Shown here piece after piece: positions 1-8,542 of a stretch of 64,000 nt of DNA. Source of the stretch: Paenalicyclobacillus ferrooxydans (GTDB lineage: Bacteria > Bacillota > Bacilli > Alicyclobacillales > Alicyclobacillaceae); assembly GCF_001399675.1 (NCBI RefSeq), contig NZ_LJCO01000107.1, forward strand, positions 1 through 64,000, given 5' to 3'. Made by a program: the position numbers and the translations under genes. Numbering within the stretch: the first letter of the stretch is position 1; each line of letters begins with the position of its first letter. A model generated the notes under the pieces. The model made no database searches. It saw nothing but the letters and a program-made list of their open reading frames with translations, and had not been told where the DNA came from.

Positions 1-1
1 G

Positions 2-304
2 AAGTCCCTGATACGAGCGGTTATAAAGAAAATTGAAGTCGAACCCAATCGGAAGGATATTAAGAAAATCACCTTCTGGTTCGACTATGACGACGCTTTA
101 CTACTTAGTAAGACGGGGGGAACCGTATCACAAGTAAATGCAACCCTTTTCGCGGTTGATGGCTCGCAAAAGCGGGAAGGCCCGATGCACGAGCCCAAAC
201 GGCATACACAGGTTTTGATGAACATTAGTGGAAGATTCTGCGAAGGATTCGGTCAAAGGCGTCCGAGACAGGCTGCTTGTCGTTTCTCACTTTCACCTTG
301 GTAG
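2..304 (+). CDS. Large serine recombinase, C-terminal end (partial)
   Basis: The window opens inside this reading frame, so the 5' part is not visible. The first ~45 residues (for example SLIRAVIKKIEVEP followed by NRKDIKKITFWFDYDD) resemble the extreme C-terminus of large serine site-specific recombinases, which integrate or excise phage and SCCmec-like elements. The frame then runs on for about 55 residues that I do not recognise, ending at a TAG at 302-304. The recombinase-like part probably ended earlier and the tail is read-through across a junction. A second recombinase fragment lies on the opposite strand at 475-1345, so this is a scarred mobile-element site. The family call rests on a short segment and is moderate. 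Confidence 0.45.
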   Translation, partial: KSLIRAVIKKIEVEPNRKDIKKITFWFDYDDALLLSKTGGTVSQVNATLFAVDGSQKREGPMHEPKRHTQVLMNISGRFCEGFGQRRPRQAACRFSLSPW

Positions 305-368
305 GGCCAAGGCTGGCCGTCGCTTCGAACGTTTTCTTGGATTTCGGTGTGGGCTTACGTGTCTGCAC
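225..368 (-). CDS. Small hypothetical protein beside recombinase remnant (47 aa)
   Basis: A 47-residue frame starts with GTG at 368 on the minus strand and has a near-perfect ribosome binding site (AAAGGAGGTGA, complement of 372-382), which is the main reason to call it real. The product is basic and Lys/Arg-rich at its N-terminus (MQTRKPTPKSKK) and ends DAFDRILRRIFH. I do not recognise a domain. Small basic proteins of this type are often encoded next to serine recombinases in Bacilli mobile elements, so it may be a leftover accessory gene of the same element. It runs opposite to and overlaps the tail of the partial frame at 2-304, which supports the view that the latter is read-through there. 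Confidence 0.5.
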   Translation of the reverse strand: MQTRKPTPKSKKTFEATASLGPTKVKVRNDKQPVSDAFDRILRRIFH

Positions 369-448
369 TTTAGTCACCTCCTTTCCAGTACAATGGTTTC
401 TCTTGTCACAGAGAGAGTGTCAGCGGAAACACCCCCTCACAATTAAAC

Positions 449-485
449 GCCCCCTCCGGCGAACCGGAGGGGCCTTATCTTAAAA
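449..485 (-). terminator. GC-rich hairpin terminator
   Basis: Perfect 9-bp stem CCCCTCCGG / CCGGAGGGG (451-459 and 464-472) with a CGAA tetraloop. It sits just beyond the 3' end of the minus-strand recombinase pseudogene; on the minus strand the stem is followed by GCGTTTAATT. The U-tract is poor, so it may act in either direction. Confidence 0.5.
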
Positions 486-1345
486 AACTCTGTTGTATCC
501 TTTCGTCAATCTGAAGCCCAATCTTGTCTATCTTGCCTCGGTCCACCGTGATCCTTCGGATGAGCAGGTGAAGCAGTGCCTTCTGCCTGTCCGGTGGGGA
601 GGAGTCCAACAGTCGGTCAAAATACGAAAGGATGGCCTTCACGACAACCAGAGGAACAGGAGCGGTTCCGTGCCCGTCTAGCTTAAACGATAGCTCCGCC
701 CTTCTCGATGACAAGCGGTCGAACTGTTCCTTGAGTTCGTTCAGCCGGGTCATTAACGCGTCCTTGTCAATTCCGTCCTCCTCAAAAAGGCTGTACAGTT
801 TAGCCTGCTTCGCTTTGAGGCCGTCGAGCGTCTTTTCTACCGACTTCAATCCAAGCTCCAATGGCTTGGTTCCGGCGGATCGCTTCTCGTTAATCTTTCC
901 GGCGACGTCACGCAGGATGGATGGTTTAGTCAGGGCCGAACGCAGTCGGTCTGTGAAAAACATCTCTGCATGGTCGGCGTTGGCTCCGTTTGACTTGCAG
1001 ACCGCACTCCCTTTCGTGTGGAAACTGCCGCAAACGTAGTACCTCCGAATGACCACTGAGCCGTCTGCCCGCTTCTTCTTGTTCCTGTGTGCGACCATCC
1101 CTTAGCCGCACTGTGGGCAACGCATGATTCCGGTCAGAGGGTACCTGCCAGAGAAGACACGGGATGGCTTCCCACCCTTCACGTCGTAGAGGGGCCCGTA
1201 CCTTGTCCAAAAGCTCCCGGTCGATGATTGGGGTGTGATTTCCCACGAGGATGGGGTTCTTGTTGGTTCCCTTTCGGAGCTTGGTCGACCAGCCCGGAGC
1301 GATCTCTTTGGCAAGCGACCCGATTCGTGCCAACGTCAAGTACGA
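475..1345 (-). pseudogene. Broken large serine recombinase (C-terminal two thirds)
   Basis: Minus-strand remnant of a large serine recombinase. Reading from about 1345 downward, one frame gives LARIGSLAKEIAPGWSTKLR and GNHTPIIDRELLDKV from the recombinase domain; the reading then needs a frame change to continue into YDVKGGKPSRVFSGRYPLTG and RCPQCG. In that second frame a TAA (1102-1104) interrupts the zinc-ribbon motif CPQCG-stop-GMVAHRNKK; the second half of the ribbon (YYVCGSF, AVCKSN) and a long charged coiled-coil follow to 475. One frameshift, one nonsense codon and loss of the catalytic N-terminal domain make this inactive. Its 5' end abuts a fragment of a primase gene on the opposite strand, so a deletion or recombination junction lies around 1320-1345. 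Confidence 0.75.
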
Positions 1346-1931
1346 GAAGGCGTTCACGTTCCGCCCGACGGTCAAGATGGTGTTTGCGGCAAACAACCTG
1401 CCTTACAGCCGTGACCGCTCCTCAGGTTTTCTGCAGGGCATGATCGTGCTCCCATTCAACCGCAAGTTCCTTGGCTCGAAGGCAGACAAGGGACTCACAG
1501 AAGCGCTGCTTCCGGAGTTTCCGGGCGTACGGAACATGGCACTTACGGGGCTGGCGAGGCTCCGGTCCCACGGCTACGTGTTCACCGAGTCGGCGGCGGT
1601 TGAAGCCGCACTGGACGAGTTCAAGGCCAATCTGAGCCTGGTGTTCGCGTTCGTGGGAGAGTGCTTCACGGTGAACCCGGAAGGGAGAGCCAGCCACAGG
1701 TCGGTGAGTGACGCGTACACGAAGTGGTGCCGCACGAACGGGCACGAGAACTCGGGCGGCATCCCTCACAAGAAGTTTTGGGAGAGTTTCCGGACGGCCT
1801 GCAGGGAGGAACGGATCGAAATCGGCCACGACAAGAGCAACGGAGCTGACCAAGTTGTCGGCGTCACGCTCAAACCAGAACGTAGCTGGAGCGATAGCGA
1901 AGTGCGACAACCTAGCAAAGAGATGGAATAG
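1330..1931 (+). pseudogene. Phage/plasmid primase-helicase C-terminal fragment
   Basis: The open frame from about 1330 encodes KYEKAFTFRPTVKMVFAANN, LPYSRDRSSGF and MIVLPFNRKF, which is the sensor/arginine-finger end of P4/D5-type superfamily 3 helicase-primases carried by phages and integrative elements. The Walker A and B regions and the primase domain are absent upstream, where the frame runs antisense through recombinase sequence, so this is a truncated relic. The C-terminal 100 residues (VSDAYTKWCRTNGHENSG and onward) fit the winged-helix DNA-binding tail usual in this family. It ends at a natural stop at 1929-1931. It is a passenger of the same decayed element as the recombinase fragment. 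Confidence 0.65.
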
Positions 1932-2182
1932 ACGTTCCGAAGCGTCGAGGGGTTCGCCCAGCTCCGCCGAGGTCACACCAACAAAACGGAGATCTCCGAG
2001 TGGTGGAGGTTTTGAAAAAGAACGAAGGGAGTAACAAAAAGTCCCCCCTGCCCGAAAAAAACGTAGTCCAAGAAAAAGCCCACGGCGAACTTCCACTCTC
2101 CGCCACTGCATGTGGTTTGGGCATGAGCAGGAGGAACATAGACTTGTTGTTGTGCGAGCGCTCTAAACCCTGTTGTGTTCTA
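1932..2182. other. Gene-free stretch
   Basis: No reading frame here has both a ribosome binding site and a protein-like composition. It is the boundary between the mobile-element remains and the polysaccharide locus. Confidence 0.5.
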
Positions 2183-2214
2183 TTGACAGTGTATTTTTGT
2201 TCTTTATAATGAAC
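2183..2214 (+). promoter_or_regulatory. SigA promoter with SinR-type operator over the -10 box
   Basis: TTGACA (2183-2188), 16-bp spacer, TATAAT (2205-2210). The -10 box is the centre of the exact inverted repeat GTTCTTTATAATGAAC (2199-2214). A repressor bound here would cover the -10 box. The same element recurs in front of other operons in this window. It drives the glycosyltransferase starting at 2242. Confidence 0.85.
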
Positions 2215-2241
2215 TATATGACAATGATTGGAGGTTAATCG

Positions 2242-3369
2242 TTGGACATCAGCGTGATTATTCCAACTTTCAATGAATTTGAGAATGTTGGTCTTATAAC
2301 TACGAAGATACGAGAATCGCTTAGTGTATCGGAAAAGACATTTGAAATTTGGTTTATAGATGATAGCACAGATAACACGCAAAAGCGGCTAGATGAATTA
2401 TCTAAGACTTACACAGAGGTTCATTACATTCACCGCGATTGCAAGTCCGGACTAGCTACTGCAGTCGTTGAAGGCTTTTCTCATTCATCGGGGACGTACA
2501 TCGTCGTGATGGATGCTGATCTCCAGCATCCACCGGAACTTTTGCCAAAAATTCTTGAGACCCTGGATAAGGGAACAGAGGTAGTAATACCTAGTCGCTT
2601 TATTGATGGCGGTTCTGACGGTGGTTTGAACAACTTAAGGAAACTGGTCTCCTGGACCGCCAGAGTGATAGGGAGATTAACCATCCAAAGGCTAAGGAAC
2701 ATCTCTGATTGTACGGGTGGATATTTCGGCATTAACAGAAAGGTTATTGAAGGCGTGACTCTAGACCCCATCGGATGGAAAATCCTTATGGAGGTACTCG
2801 TTCAGGGAAACTACTCTACTGTTCATGAGGTACCCTATAAGTTCGTTCAGAGAAGCGTTGGCGAATCTAAGATGAGTCTTCAGGAACAATGGAACTATTT
2901 GAGACATGTAGTTCGAATGGTGCGACGTAGCCCGGAGGACCGTCGATTTTTAATGTTCTGCTTGGTTGGTGCGACGGGGGTATTAGTTAACTTAATTGTT
3001 CTAGCCATTCTACTTCGGCTCTTTCACCATCATTATGCCGCGTCTTCAGTGGGGGCCTCACTGATAGCAATGGGGAGCAATTTCTTTTGGAACGACAGAT
3101 TCACTTGGAAAGGGTACACCCATAACACAATGTGGAGACGCATATTGAAATTCCCAACATTTGTTGCAATCTCAGCTTTGGGAATTGGGGTAACGGGCTT
3201 ATTCGCCCAAATAGCGGTATGGCTCCACTGGAATGAACTTGTCGGGCAATTTGTTGGAATTATAGTTGCAACGGCTTGGAGTTACTGGGCAAATAATAGG
3301 TTTACTTGGTCGGGGAACGAAGGGAAGTTAAAAAAGATTATTGTAACAAGAAATGCCAGTTCCACTTAA
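2242..3369 (+). CDS. Dolichol-phosphate-mannosyltransferase-like GT2 fused to GtrA membrane domain
   Basis: Starts with TTG after GGAGG at 2230-2234. Residues 1-225 form a GT2 domain of the DPM1/GtrB type: nucleotide-sugar binding start DISVIIPTFNEFENVG, D40-D41, the metal-binding DADLQHPPEL at 91-100, and the QRSVGESKMS signature. From about residue 233 a GtrA-like domain with four hydrophobic helices follows (RFLMFCLVGATGVLVNL and onward, ending NNRFTWSG). Such fusions transfer a sugar from a nucleotide donor to polyprenyl phosphate and help flip the product, feeding membrane glycosyltransferases that use lipid-linked donors. The next gene, a GT87-like transferase, is a plausible user. A decayed second copy lies at 29643-30180. 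Its promoter carries a SinR-type operator. Confidence 0.85.
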   Translation: MDISVIIPTFNEFENVGLITTKIRESLSVSEKTFEIWFIDDSTDNTQKRLDELSKTYTEVHYIHRDCKSGLATAVVEGFSHSSGTYIVVMDADLQHPPELLPKILETLDKGTEVVIPSRFIDGGSDGGLNNLRKLVSWTARVIGRLTIQRLRNISDCTGGYFGINRKVIEGVTLDPIGWKILMEVLVQGNYSTVHEVPYKFVQRSVGESKMSLQEQWNYLRHVVRMVRRSPEDRRFLMFCLVGATGVLVNLIVLAILLRLFHHHYAASSVGASLIAMGSNFFWNDRFTWKGYTHNTMWRRILKFPTFVAISALGIGVTGLFAQIAVWLHWNELVGQFVGIIVATAWSYWANNRFTWSGNEGKLKKIIVTRNASST

Positions 3370-3440
3370 AGGCTTATGTGTTACAAGTTGAGATTTCAAT
3401 ATTGGACTTTCATAAAAATCAATGCCATAGAGGTGTCAAA

Positions 3441-4826
3441 ATGAACAGTAGTCTTCTAGTTCATAAAAAATCTCGAACTACAATAGTAACAATAGCTTTT
3501 CTTATCTTATTAGTTGGCTTCTTGGCCCGATTTATTCATAGTGCATTTTTTACGACTCGGGATTTCTCGGCATTTTGGATAGCTGGGAAAGCGCTAAACC
3601 TTGGTCTAGACCCATATAGTGCACTGTCCAAAATTCCGTTACCTATAGAATTAACTGGGCATACCATGGATTTCGTCAGTCCGATATTTCTGGCAGAGTT
3701 GATGCGTTTGTTTGCGTTCATGCCTTTTCACATTGCAAAGTTAATTTGGTTGGTCATTTCTTTGATTTTAATGATACTTAGTCTCTTAATCATCATGGAG
3801 ATTTCCAATATACCGCGGAGTTATTTCTCTCTTATGATTGGAGTAATGAGCTTAATTTCGTTTAATCCCATCATATTTATCTTCGATAATGGACAAACAG
3901 ACATGGTTGTAGTTTTCTCTTTGCTGCTGAGCTGGATGTTGATGCGGCGTAAGAAGTTATTTTTATCGGGGTTGGTCCTTTGTGTCAGTTTCATTAATCC
4001 ACATCTGGTTCTGGGTGTCGTGGTTTACTACATTTATCGTATAGTGACTCGACGGGAAACTGCTCTGCTCATGGGACTCGCGGTCGGTGGAATATGTCTT
4101 ATTATCGTTTCGCTTCCTTACACTCATTATGTGTTTGAATGGATACGCACCATTCTGCCGGACAAGCAGCAGTGGGCATTGACTGCTTCAGGTCAGATAA
4201 CATGGCTTAATCTATTGCACGAATTGCTTGGACCTTACAAAACATATGCTAAGGGATTAGTAGGAATAATAGATATTGGAGCATTGCTGTTGTCTATTAG
4301 GTCTTGGCATAGTTCAAAAGGAAGAGAACTCGACTTAGATTTTGGGATAGCAATTACGCTTGGCCTGGTGACAACAACGTTCGCTTTCAATCAAGACTAT
4401 TCCGTGCTAATCTTAATATTCCCTATAATAGTTCGCCTTCGTAAAATGCAAATTTCTGAAAACATAGTCGCTTTTCTAGTCCTATGTAACTCTTTTCTAT
4501 ATTCAGGCATAACTGGGTTCCTCACTCCACTGCATCAATTATTGCTGGAAGTGACTGCGCCAATCATCTTAGTACTTGCCTTACTTTTTACCACGCAAGG
4601 TGACCGCTCTGAGAAACAAAGAAAATTTGCATGGGCCTTTGTTTGGCTCTTTCTCACCCTAGGAGGATACGCAATTTCATTGGAGTTCAGATCTATTATA
4701 GTTCAACAAGTGTTAGTTCTCGTAGGGCTACTGTCATTCATGAGTGCTCTTTGTCGTTCTTACCCGAGCGATAATGGTTCGCTACAAAAGCCTTTAGAGA
4801 AACTTGTTCGTCCTAATACTATCTGA
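3441..4826 (+). CDS. GT87/DUF2029-like polytopic glycosyltransferase
   Basis: The frame is open from 3306, but the best start is ATG 3441, preceded by AGAGGTG and followed at once by a membrane segment (TIVTIAFLILLVGFLARFI). The 461-aa protein has about 10-11 hydrophobic helices. An early extracytoplasmic loop contains TTRDFSAFWIAGKALNLGLDPY, with the acidic residue typical of GT-C enzymes, and a later NGQTDMVVVF / NPHLVLGVV pair matches the NGQ...KP layout of GT87 polyprenyl-phosphate-sugar-dependent transferases. It probably adds a sugar from the polyprenyl donor made by the upstream DPM1-like protein. It is co-directional with that gene and without its own promoter in view. The substrate cannot be told from sequence. 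Confidence 0.7.
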   Translation: MNSSLLVHKKSRTTIVTIAFLILLVGFLARFIHSAFFTTRDFSAFWIAGKALNLGLDPYSALSKIPLPIELTGHTMDFVSPIFLAELMRLFAFMPFHIAKLIWLVISLILMILSLLIIMEISNIPRSYFSLMIGVMSLISFNPIIFIFDNGQTDMVVVFSLLLSWMLMRRKKLFLSGLVLCVSFINPHLVLGVVVYYIYRIVTRRETALLMGLAVGGICLIIVSLPYTHYVFEWIRTILPDKQQWALTASGQITWLNLLHELLGPYKTYAKGLVGIIDIGALLLSIRSWHSSKGRELDLDFGIAITLGLVTTTFAFNQDYSVLILIFPIIVRLRKMQISENIVAFLVLCNSFLYSGITGFLTPLHQLLLEVTAPIILVLALLFTTQGDRSEKQRKFAWAFVWLFLTLGGYAISLEFRSIIVQQVLVLVGLLSFMSALCRSYPSDNGSLQKPLEKLVRPNTI

Positions 4827-5032
4827 GTTAATAAAAATCAAAGATAGAGGGATAAGGGAGCCATATGATTACTGCTCAGTAAATACCGTAGGCCAGCTTC
4901 ACAACAGATTTTGAAAAAATGGGAAGAAGACGAATGGATAGTGCCTGTCATTGACGAGTGCGTTGCGAGACAAAAGCGCTTATCAGTGTTAAGTATTCAA
5001 GCAACATAACGAATTGCGAAAGGGGGGTTTGC

Positions 5033-5989
5033 ATGTGTGAGGTTAGTGTCATTGTGGCCGTTAAGAACGGAGAAAAATTTATGGAACGAACATTAGACTC
5101 AATTCTTTCGCAGACGTTTCGAGACTTTGAGGTGATTATCGTTGATGATGGCTCAACTGATCAAACTCTTCAAATTGCGGAGAGATATTCAAACGAATAT
5201 GAAAAGGTGCAATTGCTTAATAATCCTGGTCCGCATGGCAATGCAGGAGCCTATGCAAAATCTTACGGAGTAATGAACGCGAGAGGTAATTGGATAGCAA
5301 TTTGTGATGCAGATGATTTGTGGTCAGAGGATAAATTACAACGACAAATCGACTTCCGAAACAACTGGTCGCATCGAGAACCATTAGCAATCATAGGAAC
5401 GGCTGGGTATATTGTTAATGAAAAAGATCGCATTATGGCGGACCTAGACGCGAATCCCAAAACATATTCAGAGTTCAAGTCGCTGAGGAAGAATTACCAA
5501 CCTATCGTACTACATCATTCCTCTGTGCTGTTTGATAAGCAGCTCTTCATCAAGGTCGGGGGCTATACTGATACGTACACTGGAGCCGAAGACACTGAGC
5601 TTTGGACCCGCATGGCTGATCATGGCGTAGCGCTTAGCCTTGCAGACCAATTGTTCTCATATAGAAAACATCTTGACAGCTTCCAACTGGCCAATACGGA
5701 GAAACAAATGGTTAATTTTATGCGAATTGCAGAGAATGCCCGGAGAAGGCATAAGGGAATACTTGAGCTCAATTATGAGGACTTCGTTAACCAAATTTTT
5801 TGTAAAGAAATGTCTCTATACGAGCAGAAGGCTTTCAAGAGACGGTTGCGCGGAAAGTACTACTATAGGATGGGAGCAACGTGTGCAGCGAACAACCATT
5901 ACATTCTTGGTGCACTGTATCTTTCACGAGCGATGCTGTATGACCCAAGCATTGTAACAAGTGGTGTGAAGAGAGCAATTTTTCGATAA
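5033..5989 (+). CDS. Family 2 glycosyltransferase
   Basis: ATG 5033 follows AAAGGGGGG at a good distance; the longer open frame from 4958 lacks such a site. The 318-aa product is a cytosolic GT-A inverting transferase: EVSVIVAVKNGEKFM at the start, VDDGSTDQTL, the DxD-type CDADDLW, and GAEDTELWTRM, which supplies the ED catalytic-base motif of GT2 enzymes. The C-terminal ~70 residues are basic and may sit on the membrane. It most likely extends the lipid-linked repeat unit of the exopolysaccharide; sugar and acceptor are unknown. After this gene the locus is interrupted by about 2 kb of decayed sequence. Confidence 0.8.
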   Translation: MCEVSVIVAVKNGEKFMERTLDSILSQTFRDFEVIIVDDGSTDQTLQIAERYSNEYEKVQLLNNPGPHGNAGAYAKSYGVMNARGNWIAICDADDLWSEDKLQRQIDFRNNWSHREPLAIIGTAGYIVNEKDRIMADLDANPKTYSEFKSLRKNYQPIVLHHSSVLFDKQLFIKVGGYTDTYTGAEDTELWTRMADHGVALSLADQLFSYRKHLDSFQLANTEKQMVNFMRIAENARRRHKGILELNYEDFVNQIFCKEMSLYEQKAFKRRLRGKYYYRMGATCAANNHYILGALYLSRAMLYDPSIVTSGVKRAIFR

Positions 5990-6081
5990 GTCGCTACTGG
6001 CTATCGATTATCGTCGGAGGCCAGTGGTACTCAATTTCACCGTTCGGATTCATGAGGGAACGTCATTGTCATCCCTCTCTC

Positions 6082-6315
6082 TTATAATCGCCCTCTTACA
6101 GTGTCACTGCGGAAGAACCTGTACGTATGGGTGCCTAGAGTGTCTTGGATTGGTTCTCTCCAGTTCACGAGTTCCACACAGTCAGAGTAGCGTCCCCAAC
6201 GTATGCGGAGAAGGGCTTCGTCCAACCACGGGAACGGTGGGTATGTTAAGTGGACGGTTAGACACTCGACGACTCTTGACTCGGTGGCTCGCAGAAAGTG
6301 TCCGGGAGAGGAAAC
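6082..6315 (-). other. Open minus-strand frame, probable frameshifted tail of the 6258-6590 gene
   Basis: Directly after the stop of the 110-aa frame at 6258-6590, a different minus-strand frame is open for 77 codons with normal protein character (LTVHLTYPPFPWLDEALL, then RIRWGRYSDCVELVNW, then GTHTYRFFRSDTVRG) but has no usable start codon after its preceding TGA at 6316-6318. The two frames overlap at 6258-6315. Either a single base change split one gene of about 170 codons, or the second part is reached by ribosomal frameshifting. I favour a recent frameshift mutation. No family recognised. Confidence 0.35.
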
Positions 6316-6590
6316 TCAGTCGAGTCTTCCTCGGTGTGTTCTTCGAGCCACCTACGCAAAGCCTCGTCTGAAGGTCTTTCTCCGTTAGAGAAGAGCAAAA
6401 CGGGCCTGGTGGGCCGCTCACCAGTGGTTCTAGGAATTCCATACCAGTCGGTGTTGCTCTGCTCTCCGTCGGGCAACAGAATAAAAAGCACGCTGTCGAA
6501 GTCTCGGTGGCGCATGCCCACCAGAACGTGGTCTCCGGGTTCGTCGGCGTCGGAGATGTGACACAACGACCATTGAGCTGTGTTAGTCAT
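6258..6590 (-). CDS. Hypothetical acidic protein (110 aa), possibly frameshifted
   Basis: ATG 6590 on the minus strand is preceded by AAAAGGAGGACACAAGGAA, a strong ribosome binding site, which supports a real gene in an otherwise gene-poor region. The protein is acidic and hydrophilic with no membrane segment (for example WSLCHISDADEPGDHVLVGM and RRWLEEHTEEDSTEF). I do not recognise the family. A protein-like frame continues on the same strand in another phase to 6082, so the annotated stop may come from a frameshift. It lies in the decayed stretch that splits the polysaccharide locus, on the opposite strand to its neighbours, which suggests an inserted accessory gene. Confidence 0.5.
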   Translation of the reverse strand: MTNTAQWSLCHISDADEPGDHVLVGMRHRDFDSVLFILLPDGEQSNTDWYGIPRTTGERPTRPVLLFSNGERPSDEALRRWLEEHTEEDSTEFPLPDTFCEPPSQESSSV

Positions 6591-6663
6591 TTCCTTGTGT
6601 CCTCCTTTTGCCTTACCGCCGCCCTAAGGCACGGCGGTTGTATGCGTTGTGTGCGTCGCAAAC

Positions 6664-6692
6664 GCAAAAGACCCAAGCCGTTAGCCTTGGGT
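6664..6692 (-). terminator. Hairpin terminator (minus strand)
   Basis: Stem ACCCAAG / CTTGGGT (6671-6677 and 6686-6692) with an 8-nt loop, followed on the minus strand by CTTTTGCGTTT. It would end a minus-strand transcript coming from above 6700, where no intact gene is left, so it may be a relic of a lost gene. It also insulates the 6590 gene. Confidence 0.5.
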
Positions 6693-6699
6693 TCTGGGG

Positions 6700-7140
6700 G
6701 TTAAAACAGGATTTGTGTCCGATGCTAGGTGCTGTTTGGCTTTTCGGGACCCAACGGTGAGAAAAGGTTGCACTTAGAGGCGTTACGGTGAACCCTATCA
6801 TTAAATAAATGCATCGTGTATCTACGTTGAAGCTGATCTTTGACAGTGCCATAGTCGCAGCAACGGATTGGTATTTTGCTCCTTCATGATTCGTTCGCTG
6901 CGGCCAGTCGGTTTCTCAGGTTCTGCAACATTGTCCATCTGCGGTGCTTTGCGGGAGCGAATATGGAAGCCCCCTACTCATCGTCGTTAACGCTTTCTGT
7001 ACCGTTTCTGTGTCGCCCATTCTCTTGAATCCGGTGAGTAGAACCCGATGCTACTCCGTAACCCTCGTTGCCACGCCAAGGGCACCTGTCGATGCATGCC
7101 GTGACGCTGGCCGTGACTACATAACTGCCAGTTGGAAATG
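6700..7140. other. Gene-poor decayed stretch
   Basis: I see no frame here with a ribosome binding site and convincing protein character. A short minus-strand piece around 6725-6880 (TVKDQLQRRYTMHLF) looks protein-like but lacks a start codon. Most likely remains of deleted genes. Confidence 0.4.
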
Positions 7141-7293
7141 ATGGCTTCAAGACAAGGAATCACGAAGCGGAGTTTTACGAAATACGTGACAAATTACTTT
7201 CCACGGCAAACTGGCCAGAAAGCCGACCTACCCGAACAAATAGAGTATGTGGCGGAACTTGAGCGTGCACTACCTGCGGTTGTTTGCAGATGA
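7141..7293 (+). CDS. Possible small protein (50 aa), first of an overlapping pair
   Basis: ATG 7141 opens a 50-codon frame with protein-like composition (MASRQGITKRSFTKYVTNYF, ending PEQIEYVAELERALPAVVCR). Its TGA overlaps the ATG of the next small frame in an ATGA arrangement, typical of translationally coupled genes. The ribosome binding site (TTGGAAATG) is weak. No family recognised; it resembles small phage or plasmid genes. Either a real small accessory gene or a remnant. Confidence 0.3.
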   Translation: MASRQGITKRSFTKYVTNYFPRQTGQKADLPEQIEYVAELERALPAVVCR

Positions 7294-7439
7294 GCGCTAC
7301 AACCGAGGGTCCAACATTTGCAAGGGCTTATGAAGTCTTATACGAACAATGCATCGATCTTCGCAACTCTTACGTTGGGGCGAGGGGGATCCTTGGACAA
7401 ATAATTGAGGATGAGCGAACCGATATACGTAGATTTTGA
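7290..7439 (+). CDS. Possible small protein (49 aa), second of an overlapping pair
   Basis: Starts at ATG 7290, overlapping the previous stop by ATGA. The product (MSATTEGPTFARAYEVLYEQ and onward, ending IIEDERTDIRRF) looks helical and acidic with one Cys. It has no ribosome binding site of its own, consistent with coupled translation. No recognised domain. The overlap is the main support; either member of the pair could be chance. Confidence 0.3.
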   Translation: MSATTEGPTFARAYEVLYEQCIDLRNSYVGARGILGQIIEDERTDIRRF

Positions 7440-8001
7440 ATCGTACTGTGAATACGTTTTGGAATGTTCGGTCCAGTGAAATCGACACAGAAGTGTCTTC
7501 ACACTTTGGAAATTAAACCTGTCTACCATCATCATGAATTCCCTGAATAGTTCTGCGGGTGGTTTTGCGTTCCTGGAGGTCACTTCCATGAAAGGAGCAG
7601 GAACGGGGTGATCCATCTCAACCATCGGCGAGAGTTGAGTTGGAGAACGCTGTCAAGTTGCTAGAAATGGTAGCGAGAATGCGCGCAGCCAAAAGACCAC
7701 CCAACAGCTTGACGGCAAGCGTGGTCTACGGGGGCAAGTGAATTCTTCGACCTCTAGTTAACTTACGATATGCATGACCATGTGCGTTTGGTATTAGCGG
7801 AACAGAACGCATTATGTTGCCAAGCAAAAGTACACCCTCATGAAAGTATTCATGGTACCAAGCGGAGACCATCCAGAAGGTGATTCAAGGGTGGACGAGC
7901 CCAACGCAGGGTATGAACCAACAACTGGCAACGTAACACCCATAAAGCAAACCAACAAGGCCACCGACACAGATTCAACAGTTGGTAACCGCAGAGGGAC
8001 G
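7440..8001. other. Gene-poor stretch before the vanZ-like gene
   Basis: Open frames exist on both strands but none has a ribosome binding site with good composition. A short plus-strand frame around 7625-7740 (VELENAVKLLEMVARMRAAK) looks helical and may be a gene end without a start. Nothing else can be supported. Confidence 0.4.
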
Positions 8002-8487
8002 CTATGTCGTATTTTTTGAGTCGCGTGTCGGCCACAGCGTCCCGAAAAAGCCAAAGACCGCAATACCCATCGTATCAATGTACACATCGTACAGGCGTCC
8101 ATCACGACCGAACGGAATCTGCAACAGTTCCGTCGTAACTGCAAATAGGAATGCGAGGAATGGTGACAGGTTCGGGCGCCTGAATGACAGGGTGATGAGT
8201 AAGTCCAGGATGCCAAAACCAACAAAATGGCCAGCTTTTGTAATAATCCAGCCACGGTTGTTTAGATGGGCATAAAAGTCCATTGCGAAGAATTGTGACC
8301 AGTGCGGCCGTGGGTCAAGATGAAAGCTTAGGGAAGAAAGATGCATCAGGGCCACCACACTTGATGCAAACACGCCAATCAATAATAACAAACACCAGAG
8401 TAGCAGCAGTAAGAGGAAGCCAATATGAATTTTTCGCGCTGTTGTTGGTTCCGCAGTTGCTGTTCGCGAGCTTGTTTCAGTTGACAT
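8002..8487 (-). CDS. VanZ-like membrane protein
   Basis: A 161-aa protein with a polar N-terminus and four hydrophobic helices. The VanZ signatures are clear: KAGHFVGFGILDLLIT, then TELLQIPFGRDGRLYDVYID, with the charged TE-LQ and R...D residues seen in this family. VanZ-like proteins occur in Firmicutes envelope and polysaccharide regions; the original VanZ gives low-level teicoplanin tolerance, while most members are uncharacterised. It is on the minus strand with the Wzz/CpsD pair upstream, so all four minus-strand genes between 8.0 and 10.2 kb could be one transcript unit. Function in this locus is unknown. Confidence 0.8.
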   Translation of the reverse strand: MSTETSSRTATAEPTTARKIHIGFLLLLLLWCLLLLIGVFASSVVALMHLSSLSFHLDPRPHWSQFFAMDFYAHLNNRGWIITKAGHFVGFGILDLLITLSFRRPNLSPFLAFLFAVTTELLQIPFGRDGRLYDVYIDTMGIAVFGFFGTLWPTRDSKNTT

Positions 8488-8542
8488 GACGATGCCTCAT
8501 TCCGAGCGAATTGGTTTCCAATCAAAATTGGGCTGAGATGTC

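Noticed and set aside
926..1396. 156-codon minus frame as a gene
   Set aside because: Its start is antisense to the primase and its end runs out of frame through the recombinase zinc ribbon; only its middle is real recombinase sequence.
1422..2111. 229-codon minus-strand frame opposite the primase fragment
   Set aside because: Arg/Phe-rich antisense frame; the plus strand has the clear helicase motifs.
2000..2209. 69-codon plus frame before the first operator
   Set aside because: It would run through the promoter and operator at 2183-2214 and resembles no protein.
6613..6852. 79-codon minus frame across the terminator at 6664-6692
   Set aside because: It reads through a terminator hairpin and has no ribosome site.
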